From Heliocidaris tuberculata (Eukaryota > Echinodermata > Echinoidea > Camarodonta > Echinometridae), in contig CM046837.1 in assembly GCA_025618425.1 (NCBI GenBank), forward strand, positions 19,128,999 to 19,192,998: a stretch of DNA of 64,000 nt. Direction: 5' to 3'. Below, piece after piece: positions 60,221 through 64,000 of the stretch. The notes under the pieces are model-generated. The model was not told where the DNA came from. It made no database searches and was given only the letters and a program-made list of their open reading frames with translations. A program made the position numbers and the translations under genes. Each line of letters opens with the position of its first letter. The stretch's first letter is position 1.

Positions 60221-62461
60221 TTATAATTTGAGGGTAATAGAAACACAGCTCTAGAGTGATTTACTTTTTTCCACACCACAGTTTACAGGAGACCCCTCTC
60301 TCTCTCTCTCTCTCTCTTGCTCTCAGCAGCAGGTTATAAAGACATTGTGTATCAGTAAGAAGGGCCTCTATCTGATCTGCCTGCTGATATTACATCTCTC
60401 ATAGCTTGCTTGGCACAACTGATTGGGAGAATAGAGACTGACATGATACAGCACAAGGTGTATTGAAATGTAAACGTTTGAGGTATCGATTAAAGAGGAC
60501 CAGTCACCGATAATTGTTCTACTCTGTAGGGTTAGAGTTCCATGGTGGTATCCCATGTTCAAAGTATCAACTCTAATAAATATTGATTTTGTTTTAAAAA
60601 AAAAAGCTTTTGCAAGTTTAATAACAGAAATGCACTCTAAATAAAGGTAAAACAACTTGTGAGTATGCTATTCTAAACTTCATGGTTTCCATTTGGGCTT
60701 TTCAACAGTTTTATCATTTGATATCATGTAGATTTTTCTAGGATTATCATTCAACTCAAAGGTATGAAATCATATTTTTGACAAAAGGTTCCTTTCATAA
60801 ACCACAAGGATACAGACTATTTACATTTGCATGATTAGGAGATAAAAAGAAGAGGAAGAGGGCATATCATTCCTGGCATGGGCACAAATCCGGGGGGGGG
60901 GGGGGGGGGGGGGGGGCAGGGGTCCAAACACACAGTCCAAAAGAAAAGCAGTTATGTAAAACCAAAAATGTACAACGTGATACTGAGATGGACTTAGTAC
61001 AAAGAGAAAAGAATTAGATTAAATGTTGTTTACACATTGTGAACAAAAATAATTACCGGTACAAGGATGGCGTAAAATATGCAAAATGAAAAACTTATGC
61101 GACTCAATTTTTCGCTAAAATTTGATCAACTCCACCATGCTCTCACTGTAAGACTATCCTCATCTGAGCCCTAAGGCTTCAAGCACTCTGACCCCACTCA
61201 CACCACAAATAAGAGTGCTCAGAGATACAGAGAGTGATAAAATAAAGCGCGACAGCGTGATGTCTCTTTTCCCCACACACATCTCACACATTTTCTTCCG
61301 TTGATTTGAGGCAGTTGCTATTGCAGAGTGGGGCACATGGTAACCTGTATTCTGCATAAGAGCAGTTCAGAATCATTTATTCTCCATGTCTGACATACAT
61401 ACATGCTCTCATCACCAGTGATCAGTTTTAGCTTTTTTTTTTTGTGGGTGTGAAAGGGGGGTCCAGGTTATGCCAAACACGCACCTCAGTCATTACCAAG
61501 TGTGCACAAACATGTTATATATGCTTGATTTTCTGTAAACACCTTAGCACATCTAAAGCTTTTGGATGGGTGACATTAGACACTTGATTGCGGCTAATCA
61601 GAGCTGTGTAAATTGAATTATGCCAGAGCTATTGCTCGGAAGACGGAAGACAAAATACTTTGTGACAGAGCCGGAGATAAGATGACAGTCCGGAGAGAAC
61701 ATACAACAGGAAATTGCTGGCCAAGTTTGATTTCCAGTCTTCCTATACCAAGAAGATCTTTGTTTTATTTTTAATTTTTTGTTTTATTCTCGAAAATAAA
61801 GCATGACACATTTGTTTATCAAGTTCCTTTTCACTTGCAATTGTTACCCTCTCAATTGAAGTCTTTATGACTTTTGTAACAATTGTTGTCATAATCATTT
61901 ATAAGCAAACGTACCAATAATCAACCTCAAAGCTAGGATTTGGATATGGGGATGGGACAGTTATAACAAGGTATAGATTAAAAATCATTTCAATAGATTT
62001 TACTGCATTCACTATGCTCATACATTAATTTTCACACAAAAGAAAAATAGTACTTTAAAAAAATATTCATTTTTGCTTTGTGTTTGTCCTTTATACTTTT
62101 AGTCATATTTCTCTGTCAAACTAATCGGTATAATAATTTCCACATTGCTCACCTACACAAAATAAGTGAATATTAGGCCTGTATTCCACTTGCATTGCAA
62201 TACAGACCTAAATGATGAACATACATTTGAAACATAATCTAAACTGCAGCCGTGCTTTGTCTGCATAATTACAAAGTATAATACCCGGGACAGCCAGAAG
62301 CCATAAGGAAGAAAAAAACTGAAAAAAGGGTCAATGGTTATACAACACAAGCTCAGGCTACAATAGCTCTGTGGGCAATTTCCTACACAACCCTGGACCA
62401 AACATATCTAACCCTAACCCTCACCATAAACCTAACCAAAAGCCCAATTGCAACCCTAGCC
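60221..62461. other. No supported gene
   Basis: (TC)n at 60295-60317, a ~26-bp G-run at about 60892-60916. 61600-61740 is non-repetitive and less AT-rich. No exon recognised. Confidence 0.45.
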
Positions 62462-62873
62462 CCCTGTTCAGACTACTAAATTCATCACATGGCAATGCGA
62501 GAATCGTATAGCTATTCGATAAGTAATTACATTTTCATAGTCGGAACATCGTATAACGAAACGTCAAATAAAGAAACATCGTATAAAGAAATGTTGTATA
62601 ATGAAACGTTGTATACGGAATGCACATTTGAGCATCGTTTCGAACGAAAAGTTGATAAAGAATCAGCATCCCCTTGTAGTCTAGACATCGTATTGTACAA
62701 GAATCGTATAAATGGACAGGGCTTATATCGCATGTGGCAGCTCACTTTCCCGAAACCTGTTTCTTCATACTACATGTATGTTGTAGTCTGTACACTCCTT
62801 TCGCTAATCATGATCCTTTCTACAAGGTTTCTTTACACGAGTCTCGTATAAATTTTGTGTAGTCTGAACAGGC
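62462..62873. mobile_element. TIR element P with CGTATAA subterminal repeats
   Basis: Left end CCTGTTCAGACTAC, right end GTGTAGTCTGAACAGG. Inside, CGTATAA/TGTATAA motifs occur many times, some as 14-15-bp tandem units (GAAACGTCGTATAA-like). Repeated subterminal motifs are usual binding sites for transposases. The 120-codon frame at 62489-62851 follows these repeats and is unlikely to be a gene. Confidence 0.75.
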
Positions 62874-64000
62874 TATAACCCTAAATCTTTGCAGAAATAA
62901 AACCTGGAGCAAATATCGCATCAAATAAAAAATACCAGTAGGCCTACCAATTAAGAATCATTGAACATAATACAGATATGATATGATATGATTGATATGA
63001 TATCATATATTATTATTTGTATGAAAGGTTTTCAGGCGACCAGAAAAATTGGCGTATCTCATGGTTTGCGCAAAAATACCCGGATGACCGCGCAATATAT
63101 TTCCATATCTCATGGTTTTGTGCGCGCGTGACGTGTAAAAAAGTGAATACGCCTTTAAATACGCAAAGGTTAAGAAAATGGATGTATGCGTGCAACCCTT
63201 GCAAGATGCTTGGGTAAAGACAAACTTATGTTTTCTACCTGTGTTTTATGTTGAAGTCAATAAGAAAAGATAAGGACATTTAACAGTGAAAATTGAGGAA
63301 CTAGGTTTTTATACAATTATCAAATAATAATAATATTGAATGGCTTTTCTTTTGTGGGACATAAGGGTATATCGTACTTGCAATGAAAATATTATATAAA
63401 TATTTGATGGCCTCGAGGGGGATATCAGAATATATTGCCCGCAACAGAATCATATAGCCCCGGGTTGAAGATGAGGGCAGTATGGTTCTTTTAAAGGAAA
63501 TATTTTCAATATTCATCGAAAGTAGAGCCAGCCAATATTATTAGTATTATTATCTATATCATGTATGCCTATTTTGTAGCAATTACAAACGAGTCTGTTT
63601 GAATGTCAGTCCCTCTGGTTTCAGATTATTCATACAGATATGTAATCTGGGCCAAGCGATTGTGACGTAAATTGCTACTGTGCATATCCTTTGTTTAATT
63701 AAGCCTTTGTACACTTTAACGCGTACACAATACTGTGCATATGCACTTTGATATAAATAATATATATGATATGAATAATATATATGGCAAAATGTTGCCC
63801 TCTTTTTTAGTACAGAGGTCTATGGGAAAAACTCGGAAGAGGGCAAATATGGAAAATATTGCCCCTCCGGAATATGCAAAATATGGCGTTTTATTTTGCA
63901 GCTGAAATACCTTGTAATACCAATGATAAGATATAATACATTAAAGTATTCATATATTTACTATATTTACAACAGTGTGAACATGTTATCGAAGTTGATA
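62874..64000. other. No supported gene; GATAT repeat
   Basis: A (TGATA)n stretch at about 62972-63008. 63030-63190 is CpG-rich, with a direct repeat of ATCTCATGGTTT (about 63055 and 63107) followed by GCGC-rich sequence. The rest is AT-rich. Confidence 0.5.

Overview
The window is eukaryotic nuclear DNA: AT-rich, intron-like, dense in dispersed repeats and microsatellites, with almost no long coding frames. Two short exons on the minus strand identify one host gene. At 17157-17218 lies a 62-nt exon and at 8882-8974 a 93-nt exon, each with good splice sites and intact reading phase. Together they encode the start of a calponin-homology actin-binding domain of dystrophin/utrophin type. The lengths and phases equal those of exons 2 and 3 of vertebrate dystrophin as I know them. 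The repeat style (many TTAA-flanked fold-back MITEs, abundant TACATGTA, tRNA-derived SINEs with ATT tails) together with a single dystrophin/utrophin-like gene suggests a marine deuterostome. A sea urchin is my best guess; this is inference.

Layout: 1-8881 is intron 3 of the dystrophin-like gene, with fold-back elements and a ~116-bp tandem array at 6421-7540. 8975-17156 is intron 2 (8,182 bp). 17219-64000 is upstream of exon 2, either intron 1 or the 5' region. No convincing exon 1 was found; a weak, phase-compatible candidate is at 47913-48018.

The upstream part carries: several TTAA-flanked non-autonomous DNA elements, some stacked edge to edge (28790-30158) or nested (24445-25136, 56784-57386); a TIR element with a perfect 23-bp terminal repeat (33002-33695); a complete, young, non-autonomous Ty3/gypsy-like LTR element (39285-42392) with nearly identical LTRs, a 4-bp target duplication and one gag-like frame grown into an acidic repeat protein; a 1.3-kb purine tract (46551-47843); and a tRNA-derived SINE (about 59501-59740) directly abutting another repeat.

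The two best candidates for something little described are the gag-only LTR element, whose acidic tail seems to start as duplications of its own capsid segment, and the conversion of a ~80-bp palindromic MITE (solo copies at 19330, 20119 and 44832) into a tandem satellite at 6421-7540. No tRNA gene, rRNA, CRISPR array or prokaryotic-type operon was seen. All repeat relationships were found by reading the sequence, without database comparison.
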